The translations under genes and the position numbers were made by a program. A stretch of 64,000 nt of DNA, taken from the NCBI GenBank assembly GCA_046347015.1, contig JAXMHA010000004.1:152361-216360 (forward strand), given 5' to 3'. Positions within the stretch are counted from its first letter, which is position 1. Each line of letters begins with the position of its first letter. Under the pieces are notes generated by a model, which saw nothing but the letters and a program-made list of their open reading frames with translations, had not been told where the DNA came from and ran no database searches. Shown here in pieces: positions 7,591-16,655 of the stretch. Source of the DNA: Dokdonella_A sp046347015 (GTDB taxonomy: Bacteria; Pseudomonadota; Gammaproteobacteria; Xanthomonadales; Rhodanobacteraceae).

Positions 7591-8867
7591 CCGCTGCGCT
7601 CGGAATCCTGGTCGCGCTGCTCGCGCTCGTCGGTGCGCCCTTGTTCGCGCTGATCGGCGCGGTGACGCTGCTCGGCTTCCACGCCGAGGGCGAGCCTTCG
7701 GTCGCGGTGGCCATCGAATTCTTCCGTCTTGCCGACATGCCGGCGCTGCTCGCGATCCCGCTGTTCACGCTGGCCGGATACCTGCTGGCCGAGAGCCGGG
7801 CGCCGCACCGGATGGTGCGGATCGCGAATGCGATGCTCGGCTGGATGCCGGGCGGGTTCGCAATCGTCGCGGTGATTGTCTGCGCGCTGTTCACCGCGTT
7901 CACCGGCGCGACCGGCGTAACGATCGTCGCGCTCGGCGCGGTGCTGTATCCGGCACTGGTCGAAGCCCGCTACGGCGAGCGATTCTCGCTCGGGCTGCTC
8001 ACCGCTTCGGGCAGCCTCGGCCTGATCCTGTTGCCGTCGATGCCGTTGATCCTGTACGGGATCGTCGCGCAACAGTTCCACACGACGCCGCCGGTCGGCA
8101 TCGACGCGTTGTTCCGTGCCGGCGTATTGCCGTGCGCGTTGCTGGTCGCGCTGCTCGCGATCTACTGCATCTGGCACGCGCGCCGCGTCGGGGTGGTGCA
8201 CCAGCGATCCAGCGCGCGGGAACTCGGGCGCGCGCTGCTCGATGCCGCCTGGGAAATCCCGTTGCCGTTCGTCGTGCTGGGCGGCATTTACTCCGGCAAG
8301 CTCGCGGCGTCGGAAGCCGCGGCCGCGACGGCGTTGTACGCGTTCATCGTCACCGTGGTGATACGTCGCGAGATTCCGCTGCGCCGCCTGCCGGCGGTAC
8401 TCCGTGAAGCGATGCTGCTGGTCGGCGTCATCCTCGTCATCCTCGGTTTCTCGCTCGCGCTGACGAACTGGCTGATCGACACCGGCGTGCCGGAACGCCT
8501 GTTTGCGCTGATCCAGTCGGCCATCACGAGCAAGGCCACGTTCCTGCTGGTGTTGAACGCGTTCCTGCTGGTGTTCGGGATGCTGCTCGAAGGGTTCCCG
8601 GCCATCATCATCCTGGTGCCACTGATCCTGCCGGTCGCCCTGCACTACGGCGTCGACCCGGTGCACCTCGGGATATTGTTCCTCGCCAACCTGCAACTCG
8701 GGATCTTCCTGCCGCCAGTCGGCGTGAACCTCTACATCGCGAGCGCGCGCTTCGACAAGCCCGTCATGACCCTCGTGCGCGCCAGCATCCCGTTCTTCCT
8801 GGTGATGCTCGCCGGAGTGCTGGTCATCACCTACTGGCCGGAACTGTCGCTGGCACTGGCGCGCTGA
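7587..8867 (+). CDS. dctM: TRAP transporter large permease DctM
   Basis: A 426-residue, strongly hydrophobic protein with about 11-12 predicted helices. Conserved DctM features include IPLFTLAGYLLAES, FTAFTGATGVTIVALGAVLYPAL, ASGSLGLILLPSMPLILYG and the C-terminal QLGIFLPPVGVNLYIAS. It couples sodium or proton flow to uptake of the DctP ligand. The GTG at 7587 overlaps the dctQ stop. The 3' end overlaps the convergent LtaS-like gene by 41 bases. Confidence 0.9.
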   Translation: MTAALGILVALLALVGAPLFALIGAVTLLGFHAEGEPSVAVAIEFFRLADMPALLAIPLFTLAGYLLAESRAPHRMVRIANAMLGWMPGGFAIVAVIVCALFTAFTGATGVTIVALGAVLYPALVEARYGERFSLGLLTASGSLGLILLPSMPLILYGIVAQQFHTTPPVGIDALFRAGVLPCALLVALLAIYCIWHARRVGVVHQRSSARELGRALLDAAWEIPLPFVVLGGIYSGKLAASEAAAATALYAFIVTVVIRREIPLRRLPAVLREAMLLVGVILVILGFSLALTNWLIDTGVPERLFALIQSAITSKATFLLVLNAFLLVFGMLLEGFPAIIILVPLILPVALHYGVDPVHLGILFLANLQLGIFLPPVGVNLYIASARFDKPVMTLVRASIPFFLVMLAGVLVITYWPELSLALAR

Positions 8868-10647
8868 TGGCCGCGCCGGCATCGCCCCGCAACACGTCGA
8901 TCCACGCCGAGACGAGGCCGGCCCGCGGGGGGGGTGTGCCGATGAAGCGGCTGTCGTCACCATCCTCGAGGTAGCGCGCGACTTCGCCGGCGCCGTAGTA
9001 CACGTCGACACGGCTCGGATCGTCGCCGCGCGCGTGCAGTACGTACTCGGGCGCGACCGGCCCGGATTGCAGCAGCGAGCCGGTGAATGGCGACGTGCAC
9101 GCCCGGGCCCCGATCAACGCGCCGATCGACGCCGGCAGATCCGACTGCTGGAAAGCCGCATCCACCCGCGCCGGCATGTCGACTGCACCGGCGATGACGA
9201 GCGGGATGCGGGCGAACGCGCGCTCGTTCCACTGCCGGTACTCGGCCGGCGACAGCGGCGTCATCGCGCGGTGATCGCCAGTCACCAGCAGTACGCCGTG
9301 GTCGAGGAACCCACGGGCGGCGAGGGCGTCGTGGAGCCGCGCGAGTTCGGCGTCGACGTAACCGAAAGACCCCGCGGGATCGATGCGGCCGCTGCGGGGG
9401 TCGACGAACGGCGGGTGACTGCTCAACGTCAGCAGCACGGCGACGAATGGCCGTTCGTCCGTCCGGTGGTCGAGCCAGTCGAGGAACCGGTCGAACAGCA
9501 CGCCATCCGCGACGGAATCGAACTGGTACCGCCGCTTGCCACGATAGAACGGCTGTCGGTCGCCCTCGACGGCGTCGAAACCGAGGTCGCGCAGCCATTG
9601 CCCGGTGCCGAGGAACGACAAGTCGAACGTCGAGAAGAAGTCCGCCGCGTAGCCCACCGCATGGGCGAAGGCGGGCAGGGTCCCGTCGCCACCCGCCGAT
9701 CCACCCATCGAGTTGGGGGTACGTCCCGGCGCGAGGATCGGCGGGCGGCCTGCCAGCGCCGCCATCAATCCACCTTCGGTGTTCGACCCGTTGGCGTAGA
9801 AGTGCGTCAGGTAGTGGTTGGCGCGCGCCGTCGCATCGAGTTTCGGCGTCCAGTCGAGCGGCCCGCCGAGGAGCCGGCTCTGGTACGCCGACAACGATTC
9901 GACCAGGACCAGGACGACGTTTGGGCGCGTGCCCGCCCTCGCGGTGCAAGTTCGCGGCGTCGCCGCCAGCCGGGCGCGTTGCGCCGCGAGGTGCGCCGGC
10001 GTCAGTTGCCGGTCTGCACCCCGCGGCAGGTTGATCTCGACGAGGTTACGGACGAACTCGGCATGCACGTAATGCATGTCATGCAGGCGAACCGGGATCG
10101 CGGCGAGCGCCGCGAGGACGGTGGCGGCGGCGAGGCCGCGCGCGGCTCCGGTGCTTCGCCATGCGGGAACCGCGGCCAGCACCGCAACGGCCAGCACCAG
10201 CAGCGCGCCGGGGACGAAGAGCCAGCCAAGAGCTGAATCCATGACGGGCCGGAGGACGCTCCAGTCGGCAGACCCTTCGCCGGCAAAGCGCAGGAATTCG
10301 CCGAGATACAGCCGACGCGTCAGCAGCGCGATCAAGCCGACGTCGAGCGCCATCGCGACAATCGCGAGGCCGGCCATGGCGCCGGAAATGCTGCGCAACC
10401 ACGCCGCTCGTGCGCCGCAAGCGAGCGCCAGCAGTGCGAACACGCCAGCGAGCAGCGCGGCATCGTGGCCAAGCGCCGGCAACACGAAGCAGCCGTGGCA
10501 GCCGGTGTAGCCACCGATGACATGATCGACGAGCAGCGCGCGGGCGGCCGCGAGGCCAATCGCGACGACGGCGGCAGCCAGCGGGACGAACGCGCGCCAT
10601 CGGGTCGAAGCCGCCGACAGTCCCTGCGTCACGGCACGCAGGAGCAA
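8827..10647 (-). CDS. LtaS-like membrane sulfatase-fold phosphotransferase
   Basis: A 606-residue protein with about four or five N-terminal membrane helices, then an alkaline-phosphatase/sulfatase-fold domain from roughly residue 240. Visible parts are the metal ligand region VVLVLVESLSAY, the nucleophile region ANGSNTEGGLMAAL (the threonine is the expected nucleophile), LSSHPPF and the second metal site LLVTGDHRAMTP. The family (LtaS, MdoB, EptA-like) moves phosphoglycerol or phosphoethanolamine onto envelope glycans or lipids, or acts as a sulfatase. In a Gram-negative host, osmoregulated glucan or lipid modification is more likely than lipoteichoic acid synthesis. The substrate is inference. 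Confidence 0.78.
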   Translation of the reverse strand: MLLRAVTQGLSAASTRWRAFVPLAAAVVAIGLAAARALLVDHVIGGYTGCHGCFVLPALGHDAALLAGVFALLALACGARAAWLRSISGAMAGLAIVAMALDVGLIALLTRRLYLGEFLRFAGEGSADWSVLRPVMDSALGWLFVPGALLVLAVAVLAAVPAWRSTGAARGLAAATVLAALAAIPVRLHDMHYVHAEFVRNLVEINLPRGADRQLTPAHLAAQRARLAATPRTCTARAGTRPNVVLVLVESLSAYQSRLLGGPLDWTPKLDATARANHYLTHFYANGSNTEGGLMAALAGRPPILAPGRTPNSMGGSAGGDGTLPAFAHAVGYAADFFSTFDLSFLGTGQWLRDLGFDAVEGDRQPFYRGKRRYQFDSVADGVLFDRFLDWLDHRTDERPFVAVLLTLSSHPPFVDPRSGRIDPAGSFGYVDAELARLHDALAARGFLDHGVLLVTGDHRAMTPLSPAEYRQWNERAFARIPLVIAGAVDMPARVDAAFQQSDLPASIGALIGARACTSPFTGSLLQSGPVAPEYVLHARGDDPSRVDVYYGAGEVARYLEDGDDSRFIGTPPPRAGLVSAWIDVLRGDAGAAISAPVPATVPASR

Positions 10648-10699
10648 CGGTCCCGCACGCAGCGGCGGTGCACGGCGGCGATGAGCCTGGCGAGCGCCG

Positions 10700-11074
10700 T
10701 CACGCGGGCAGGATAAAGGCCGCGACCACGCGGCGGTACTCGCTGGCCAGCAGGTTGAACGTGCGCGCGGCGGCCGCGTTGTCCATCACCTCGACGCCGA
10801 TCTGCCGGCGCAGCATCGGGATCAAGGCTTCGCGCGGCGGGAAGTCTTGCGCCGGGCCCGTGCCGAGCAGCACGACTTCCGGCTCGAGCGCGATGATCTT
10901 CGCCACCGCGTCCGCGTCCAGGCCCGATGCGCCGCGCGGCGTCCAGGACTCGATGACCGCTTCCGGCGTCAGCAGGAAGCTGCGTGTCAGCGTGCGCTCG
11001 CCAACGACGATCGCGGCGTCCGTGGTCGCGCGGACGAACAAATGGCCTTCGGGCAGCTCGCGGACGAGTTCCAT
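10700..11074 (-). CDS. DUF498 / MTH938-NDUFAF3-like protein
   Basis: A 124-residue protein with the family features VGERTLTRSFLLTPEAV, EVVLLGTGP, FPPREALIPMLRRQIGVEVMD and the ending AARTFNLLASEYRRVVAAFIL. Family members include the mitochondrial complex I assembly factor NDUFAF3, but the bacterial role is not established. The start at 11074 begins the homology and lies 8 bases after the end of yhbY on the same strand. The LtaS-like gene follows after 52 bases. Confidence 0.8.
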   Translation of the reverse strand: MELVRELPEGHLFVRATTDAAIVVGERTLTRSFLLTPEAVIESWTPRGASGLDADAVAKIIALEPEVVLLGTGPAQDFPPREALIPMLRRQIGVEVMDNAAAARTFNLLASEYRRVVAAFILPA

Positions 11075-11082
11075 CGCCGCGT

Positions 11083-11379
11083 TCAGGCCGGCAACACGAG
11101 CCGGGGCTCGGATGGATGGCGCCGGTAGCAGGTTGCGACGCCGCCGAGCAACTGGACCAATTCGGCGCCCGCGCGCTGGCAGGCGTCTTCGGCCAGGCGC
11201 GCGCGTCCATCGCGGTCCGCTTCCTCGATCCGGACCTTGACCAGCTCGTGGTGTTCGAGGGCCTCGTCGAGCGCGGACAGGACGGCGGCCGTCAGCCCGT
11301 TGCCGCCGACCCGGACCAGCGGGTGGCGCGCATGCGCTTCGCCTCGCAGGAATCGTTTCTGGCGGGATGAGAGCGGCAT
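11083..11379 (-). CDS. yhbY: YhbY family CRS1-YhbY-domain RNA-binding protein
   Basis: A 98-residue ribosome-assembly-associated RNA-binding protein. The whole length is one CRS1-YhbY domain: LSSRQKRFLRGEAHARHPLVRVGGNG, then ALEHHELVKVRI and the C-terminal LVQLLGGVATCYRR. Here it diverges from rlmE-ftsH, as in E. coli, where yhbY is also next to rlmE. The ATG at 11379 starts the domain; an earlier in-frame ATG at 11427 would add 16 residues without homology. Confidence 0.9.
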   Translation of the reverse strand: MPLSSRQKRFLRGEAHARHPLVRVGGNGLTAAVLSALDEALEHHELVKVRIEEADRDGRARLAEDACQRAGAELVQLLGGVATCYRRHPSEPRLVLPA

Positions 11380-11477
11380 CGGGACAGGCGCCGAAACGGC
11401 GGTTGGATAGGCAAAATCGGCCGGCACAGGGTACCATGCACGCGTAACCCCGCCGGATGGCGGCCGGTCGAGATCTG

Positions 11478-12197
11478 GTGAGTACCCTCAGCAAGTCCAG
11501 CGCACGCTGGCTGAAGGAACACTTCAGCGATCCGTACGTGAAGCGCGCCCAGTCGGACGGCTGGCGTTCGCGGGCCGCGTTCAAGCTGGAAGAACTGGAT
11601 TCCCGGCACCACCTGTTCAGGCCGGGCCTCGTCGTCGTCGACCTTGGCGCCGCCCCCGGGAGCTGGTCGCAAATGGCGCGCGCACGCTTGGGCCAGGGCG
11701 GCCGGGTCATTGCGGTCGACCTCCTGCCGATGGCGCCCCTCGCGGGCGTCGAGTTCATCCAGGGCGACTTCCGGGAAGAGTCGGTCGCCGCCCGGCTGGA
11801 CGCGGCATTGGACGGTACGGCAGTTGATCTTGTGCTTTCCGACATGGCCCCCAATATCAGCGGGGTGGATGCGGTCGACCAGCCTCGGTCGATGTATCTG
11901 GCCGAATTGGCAAGGGATTTTGCAGTCGGCCGGTTGCGCAAAGGAGGCTCGTTTCTCGTGAAGTTGTTCCAAGGCAGTGGCGTTGATGCCTATCTTCGGG
12001 AGTTGCGCAACGACTTCGCGCGGGTCAGCATCCGGAAGCCTGCGGCGTCACGGTCCCGCAGTGCCGAGGTCTACGCATTCGCGACCGCCCCGCGGGAAAA
12101 ACCGCGGGGCATGCTGTATACACCCGGCGTGACGGCCACCGGCGCCGATCGCCTCGAACCGTCCGGAACGCGCCGGCCGCGCAGAACGCCCCAATGA
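11478..12197 (+). CDS. rlmE: 23S rRNA (uridine 2'-O) methyltransferase RlmE (FtsJ)
   Basis: Methylates U2552 of 23S rRNA late in 50S assembly. SARWLKEHFSDPYVKRAQ at the start, the SAM-binding VVVDLGAAPGSWSQ and the KDKE catalytic set are all visible: K in RSRAAFKLEELD, D in LVLSDMAPNISG, K in GSFLVKLFQG, E in SRSAEVYAFAT. The GTG at 11478 aligns best with known starts; an ATG at 11457 would add 7 residues. There is a basic C-terminal extension of about 30 residues beyond the usual end. Its stop overlaps the ftsH start (ATGA). Confidence 0.92.
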   Translation: MSTLSKSSARWLKEHFSDPYVKRAQSDGWRSRAAFKLEELDSRHHLFRPGLVVVDLGAAPGSWSQMARARLGQGGRVIAVDLLPMAPLAGVEFIQGDFREESVAARLDAALDGTAVDLVLSDMAPNISGVDAVDQPRSMYLAELARDFAVGRLRKGGSFLVKLFQGSGVDAYLRELRNDFARVSIRKPAASRSRSAEVYAFATAPREKPRGMLYTPGVTATGADRLEPSGTRRPRRTPQ

Positions 12198-14110
12198 ACG
12201 ACATGGCCAAGAACCTCCTGCTCTGGGTCATCATCGCGGTGGTCCTGCTGACCGTGTTCCAGAGTTTCAGCCCCCATGGCGGCACGAGCCAGGAAGTCGC
12301 GTACTCCGAATTCCTGCAGCAGGTCGGCAACGGCCAGGTGGAGTCGGTGCTGGTACGCAACGACGGCAGCACGCTCGATGCGGTGCTGAAGGACGGGAGC
12401 CACGAGCGGACCGTCGCGCTGCTCACCGATACCAACTTCACCGAAGTGCTGAAGAACGTCCCGAAAGTGACGATCGAGAGCAAGGACTCTGGCCTCGGCA
12501 TCGTCAAGCTGCTGCTCGACTGGGTGCCGTTCCTGATCTTCATCGGCCTGCTGATCTATTTCATGCGCCAGATGCAGGCCGGCGCCGGCGGACGCGGCGC
12601 GATGTCCTTTGGCCGTTCGCGCGCCAAGCTGCAGGGCGAGGACCAGGTCAAGGTGACGTTCGCCGACGTCGCGGGTTGCGACGAAGCCAAGGAAGAGGTC
12701 GGCGAACTGGTCGAGTTCCTTCGCGACCCGTCCAAGTTCACCAAGCTTGGCGGCAAGATTCCGCGCGGCGTGCTCATGGTCGGCTCGCCCGGCACCGGCA
12801 AGACGCTGCTGGCCAAGGCGATTGCCGGCGAGGCGAAGGTGCCGTTCTTCTCGATTTCGGGTTCGGATTTCGTCGAGATGTTCGTTGGCGTCGGCGCCGC
12901 CCGCGTGCGCGACATGTTCGAGCAGGCCAAGAAGCATGCGCCGTGCATCATCTTCATCGACGAAATCGACGCGGTCGGCCGCCATCGCGGTGCCGGCCTC
13001 GGCGGCGGCCACGACGAGCGCGAGCAGACGCTGAACCAGCTGCTGGTCGAGATGGACGGCTTCGAGGGCAGCGAAGGCGTCATCGTCATTGCGGCGACCA
13101 ACCGGCCCGACGTGCTGGATCCGGCCCTACTGCGGCCGGGTCGCTTCGATCGTCAGGTCGTCGTGCCGTTGCCGGACCTGCGCGGCCGCGAGCAGATCCT
13201 GAAGGTCCACATGCGCAAGGTGCCGCTAGCACCCGACGTGGATGCACTGGTCATTGCGCGCGGCACTCCGGGTTTCTCCGGTGCCGACCTCGCGAACCTC
13301 GTCAACGAAGCGGCGTTGTTCGCGGCGCGCGACAATCGCCGCGACGTCGACATGAACCACTTCGAGCGCGCGAAAGACAAGATCATGATGGGCGCCGAAC
13401 GGCGCTCGATGATCATGAGCGACGACGAGAAGAAGTTGACGGCGTACCACGAAGCGGGCCACGCAATCGTCGGGCTTTCGGTCCCCGAGCACGATCCGGT
13501 GCACAAGGTCACGATCATCCCGCGTGGCCGCGCGCTCGGCGTGACGATGTTCCTGCCCGAAGCCGACCGCTACAGCCACAGCAAGGTTTCGCTGCAATCG
13601 CGCCTCGCCAGCCTGTTCGGCGGTCGTGTCGCCGAGGAACTGATCTTCGGCGCCGAGAAGGTCACGACCGGCGCGTCGAACGACATCCAGCGCGCGACGC
13701 AACTCGCGCGGGACATGGTCACGAAGTACGGTCTGTCCGACGACCTCGGCCCGATGACCTACGCCGAGGAGGAAGACGAGGTGTTCCTCGGGCGTTCGGT
13801 GACGCAGCACAAGAACGTGTCCGACGAGACCGCGCGCAAGATCGACATTGCCGTGCGCCAGGTCATCGACACTGCCTACAGCCGCGCGCGGCAGATCCTC
13901 ACCGACGAGATCGAGAAGCTGCACACGATGGCGCGGGCCCTGCTGCAGTACGAGACGATCGACCGCGAGCAGATCGCCGCGATCATGGACGGACGCGAAC
14001 CCGGCCCACCGAAGGATTGGCGCTCGGCATCGGGCGACCCGCCCGGTGGCGGCAAGTCGGCCGCGCCACGCGATCCGGCCTCGGTCGGCGCACCCGCCGA
14101 GCAACACTGA
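12194..14110 (+). CDS. ftsH: ATP-dependent zinc metalloprotease FtsH
   Basis: Membrane-bound AAA+ protease that degrades membrane and regulatory proteins. The 638 residues show two membrane helices (near 7-25 and 98-119) with a periplasmic domain between them. Walker A GSPGTGKT is near residue 197, Walker B is IIFIDEID, and the second region of homology NRPDVLDPALLRPGRFDRQ follows. The zinc site HEAGH is near residue 419. The tail is low-complexity, rich in proline and glycine. It is translationally coupled to rlmE. In most gammaproteobacteria folP follows directly; here 17.5 kb of other genes intervene. Confidence 0.97.
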   Translation: MNDMAKNLLLWVIIAVVLLTVFQSFSPHGGTSQEVAYSEFLQQVGNGQVESVLVRNDGSTLDAVLKDGSHERTVALLTDTNFTEVLKNVPKVTIESKDSGLGIVKLLLDWVPFLIFIGLLIYFMRQMQAGAGGRGAMSFGRSRAKLQGEDQVKVTFADVAGCDEAKEEVGELVEFLRDPSKFTKLGGKIPRGVLMVGSPGTGKTLLAKAIAGEAKVPFFSISGSDFVEMFVGVGAARVRDMFEQAKKHAPCIIFIDEIDAVGRHRGAGLGGGHDEREQTLNQLLVEMDGFEGSEGVIVIAATNRPDVLDPALLRPGRFDRQVVVPLPDLRGREQILKVHMRKVPLAPDVDALVIARGTPGFSGADLANLVNEAALFAARDNRRDVDMNHFERAKDKIMMGAERRSMIMSDDEKKLTAYHEAGHAIVGLSVPEHDPVHKVTIIPRGRALGVTMFLPEADRYSHSKVSLQSRLASLFGGRVAEELIFGAEKVTTGASNDIQRATQLARDMVTKYGLSDDLGPMTYAEEEDEVFLGRSVTQHKNVSDETARKIDIAVRQVIDTAYSRARQILTDEIEKLHTMARALLQYETIDREQIAAIMDGREPGPPKDWRSASGDPPGGGKSAAPRDPASVGAPAEQH

Positions 14111-14130
14111 GGTCGTTTCGAACGCAACGA

Positions 14131-14156
14131 CGATGGCCGCCTCCGGGCGGCCATCG
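14131..14156 (+). terminator. Strong hairpin after ftsH
   Basis: An 11-bp perfect stem (CGATGGCCGCC paired with GGCGGCCATCG, loop TCCG) begins 20 bases after the ftsH stop. It lacks a long T-run (only CGTT follows), so it may be a factor-assisted terminator. It separates ftsH from the island that follows. Confidence 0.65.
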
Positions 14157-14211
14157 CGTTACCGGACCCGGCGAACGGTAAACTCCCATCTCCCCAAAGC
14201 AGGGGAAGACG

Positions 14212-15999
14212 GTGCCGGACGTCCTGCAACGATTGAAGGATCGCAAGCTCGTCCAATGGGCGGGCGCCTACGTCGCGTTCGCGTTTGCGTTGCTGCAAGG
14301 TGTGGACATCGTCGCCCAGCGCTTCGCGTGGCCGGCGCCGATCGAGCGCTTCCTGATCCTGGGGCTCATACTCGGATTTCCCGTCGCCGTCGTCGTCGCG
14401 TGGTACCACGGCGAACGCGGCGCACAGCACCTTTCCGGCGGTGAGCTTTCGATCCTGGCGGTGTTGTTCGCAATCGGCGGGGGCATCCTCTGGTATTTCG
14501 CGCGCAGCGACACGGCGGACCAGGCCACGCCCGCGGCACCCGTGATCGTCCAGCATGCGGCGGTGCCGACGCCACGGCCCGCGCCCGATGCAGCACCAAT
14601 CCCCGCCAAGTCGATCGCGGTGTTGCCGTTCCTCAACGAGAGCGGCAACAAGGACCAGCAGTATTTTTCCGATGGCTTGTCGGAGGATCTGATCACCGCA
14701 CTGTCGCAATTCGCGGGCCTGAAGATCATCAGCAGGGATTCGGCGTTCCAATTCAGGGGCAGCAAGGACACGAGCGCGCAGATCGGCGCACACCTTGGCG
14801 TGGCCCACCTGCTGGAAGGAAGCGTGCAACGTGAAGGCGACGAGGTGCGTGTCAGCGCGACGCTCGTCAAGGCTGCCGATGGCGCCATCGTGTGGTCGCA
14901 GCATTACGACCGGCCGTACAAGGATCTGTTCGCGCTGCAGGACGCCATCACCAAGGCCGTCGCCGCGGCGCTGCAGGCGAAGTTGTCGATCGCACCCTAC
15001 GCGGTGGTGCAGAGCGACCGTCCGCCCAGCGGCAATCTGGATGCCTATACGGCATTCCTGCAGGGACAAGCGGGCATGGTGTTCGGGGATTTGTGCAACA
15101 AGCAGGTCATGGAAAATTTGCAGAGCGCCATTCGGCTGGATCCGCGCTACGCACTCGCCTATGTCAGGGTGTCGCAGTGCTGGGTCGGCAAGTTCCGGGT
15201 CTGGCACGCGGCCGCGGACGGGCCGCAGGATATAGCCCAGGCGCGCGCGGCGATCCAGACCGCCTTGACGCTGGATCCCGAGCTCGCTGCCGCGCACGTC
15301 GGCCACGGTTTCCTGCTGTACTCGATGGATTTCGACTGGTACGGCGCCGAGGCCGAGTACCGGCGGGCGCTGCAGTTGGCGCCAGACAATGTCGAGGCGA
15401 AGGCGGCGCTGGCCGATGTGTTGGCAACCTTGGGGCAACTCCAGAGCGCAATCGCCTTGCGGCGCGCGGTGCTCAAGGTCGATCCCCGCAATGTCAAGGA
15501 CTGGCTGTGGCTGAGCAGCATGCTTGTCTCCGCCGGCCAGCTTGACGACGCGGAAAGGACAACCAACAAGGCGCTTGCGCTGGACCCGCACATCATCAAC
15601 AGTTATGTGAATCTTGCCGAGATCGAAGTGCTGCGCGGGAATGCGCAGCGCGCGATGGCGTTCGCCCACAGGGAGCCCGGTCCCACGTGGCGGCGTTTCG
15701 GTATCGCGATGGCCGCCCAGATCGGGCCGGATCGTGAAGGGGCCGATGCGGCCCTGCAGGCCCTCGTCGCGCACAACGCCGATACCGCTGCATCCCTGAT
15801 TGCCGATGTCTATGCGCTGCGCCGAGATCCGGACAACATGTTCAAGTGGCTCGATCGCGCCTGGGCGCAGCGGGATGTGGGCATCGAGGGATTGCTCAAC
15901 GATCCCTTCATCCTTCGCTACCAACGCGACCCGCGCTTTGCGGCGCTTTGCAAAACGGCAGGCTTGCCCACCACCACCGACGCGGTGGCGATGAAATGA
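14212..15999 (+). CDS. Membrane-anchored TolB-like/TPR protein (paralog A)
   Basis: A 595-residue protein of unrecognised specific function. The N-terminus (RLKDRKLVQWAGAYVAFAF) is followed by about three predicted membrane helices to residue 98. Then comes a TolB-N/FlgO-like domain beginning AVLPFLNESG near residue 138, with FSDGLSEDLITALSQ and HLLEGSVQ. TPR-like helical repeats follow (LDPRYALAYVRVS, LDPELAAAHVGHG, LAPDNVEAKAALAD). The C-terminus GLPTTTDAVAM is shared with paralogs D and E, while the N-terminus matches B and C, so the gene looks mosaic. The GTG at 14212 has AGGGGA upstream. The bulk is probably periplasmic. There is no DNA-binding or cyclase domain. Confidence 0.85.
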   Translation: MPDVLQRLKDRKLVQWAGAYVAFAFALLQGVDIVAQRFAWPAPIERFLILGLILGFPVAVVVAWYHGERGAQHLSGGELSILAVLFAIGGGILWYFARSDTADQATPAAPVIVQHAAVPTPRPAPDAAPIPAKSIAVLPFLNESGNKDQQYFSDGLSEDLITALSQFAGLKIISRDSAFQFRGSKDTSAQIGAHLGVAHLLEGSVQREGDEVRVSATLVKAADGAIVWSQHYDRPYKDLFALQDAITKAVAAALQAKLSIAPYAVVQSDRPPSGNLDAYTAFLQGQAGMVFGDLCNKQVMENLQSAIRLDPRYALAYVRVSQCWVGKFRVWHAAADGPQDIAQARAAIQTALTLDPELAAAHVGHGFLLYSMDFDWYGAEAEYRRALQLAPDNVEAKAALADVLATLGQLQSAIALRRAVLKVDPRNVKDWLWLSSMLVSAGQLDDAERTTNKALALDPHIINSYVNLAEIEVLRGNAQRAMAFAHREPGPTWRRFGIAMAAQIGPDREGADAALQALVAHNADTAASLIADVYALRRDPDNMFKWLDRAWAQRDVGIEGLLNDPFILRYQRDPRFAALCKTAGLPTTTDAVAMK

Positions 16000-16345
16000 A
16001 CGTTACCGGCACCAGCTTCTTCGCCCGCCTGAAGCAGCGCAAGCTGGTGCAATGCGCGCTGCCCGGCTCGCCGGTGCGCGGGTTGCGTTGCAGGTGCTGG
16101 GGTGGCCGCCGACAGCTACGACGGGCCGCACGGTTTCATCGGTATAGCGATTGCGGTGATCGCGCTGGGTTTCCGTGTCGCACTCGTCGTGGCCTGGGTG
16201 TCACGGTGAACGTGGCGTGCAGCGCGTATCCGGCGCCGAGTTGCTGATCCTCGCGGTGCTGCTGGCGATCGGCGGCGGCTTGCTGTGGTGCCTTGCACAG
16301 TCGGCCCCGACGCCAGGATCCGCCGTGGCAGCGGCGAAGCCCGGC
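15996..16345 (+). pseudogene. Decayed 5' remnant of a TolB/TPR paralog
   Basis: An ATG overlapping the stop of paralog A (ATGA) opens a frame reading ARLKQRKLVQ, as in paralogs B and C, and then shifts. A second frame gives LAGARVALQVLGWP and later GFIGIAIAVIALGFRVALVVAW. After another one-base shift a third frame gives GERGVQRVSGAELLILAVLL and AIGGGLLWCLA. Together these are the three membrane helices of a paralog with at least two frameshifts and a small deletion. Everything after the third helix is missing. The original copy was evidently coupled to paralog A. Confidence 0.75.
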
Positions 16346-16379
16346 GCAGGCCGGGTTTCGCGCGTCACTCGGACATCAA

Positions 16380-16655
16380 TCAGTGGTGGTTGGCGTTCGC
16401 AGTTTCCGCCGCTTCCTTCAACTCGTGGTTGGCCTGGTTCAGCAGCTCCTCGGCGCGCTTGGCGTGACCGCCAAGGTCGAATTCATTCGCCTTCTGCGCG
16501 TCGACGATGCGGTTGTACGCCTGCGCGGTCAGGTGCTGGGCGGCGGCGAGGTTGGGGTGACGGTGGTGGCTGACGTTTTTCGGCGGCGGACGCGCAAATG
16601 AAGCCGACGCCGCGAGGGCGAGCACCATTGAAGCCGTGAGAACGGAGACCTTCAT
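16380..16655 (-). CDS. Small secreted helical protein, unknown function
   Basis: A 91-residue reading frame with a convincing signal peptide (MKVSVLTASMVLALAASASFA) and a short mature domain of predicted amphipathic helices: LAAAQHLTAQAYNRIVDAQ, then HAKRAEELLNQANHELKEAAE. The ending is histidine-rich (ANANHH). GCAGGAG lies 7 bases upstream of the ATG. I do not recognise the family. It is the only gene on the reverse strand within the paralog island and sits just beyond the pseudogene remnant. Confidence 0.7.
   Translation of the reverse strand: MKVSVLTASMVLALAASASFARPPPKNVSHHRHPNLAAAQHLTAQAYNRIVDAQKANEFDLGGHAKRAEELLNQANHELKEAAETANANHH

Noticed and set aside
8827..10647. True lipoteichoic acid synthase
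   Set aside because: The fold is right, but the surrounding genes are those of a Gram-negative bacterium that should not make lipoteichoic acid, so only the family-level call is kept.
13876..15924. A 682-codon reverse-strand frame opposite ftsH and paralog A
   Set aside because: No homology visible, spans a terminator-like hairpin and two real genes on the other strand.
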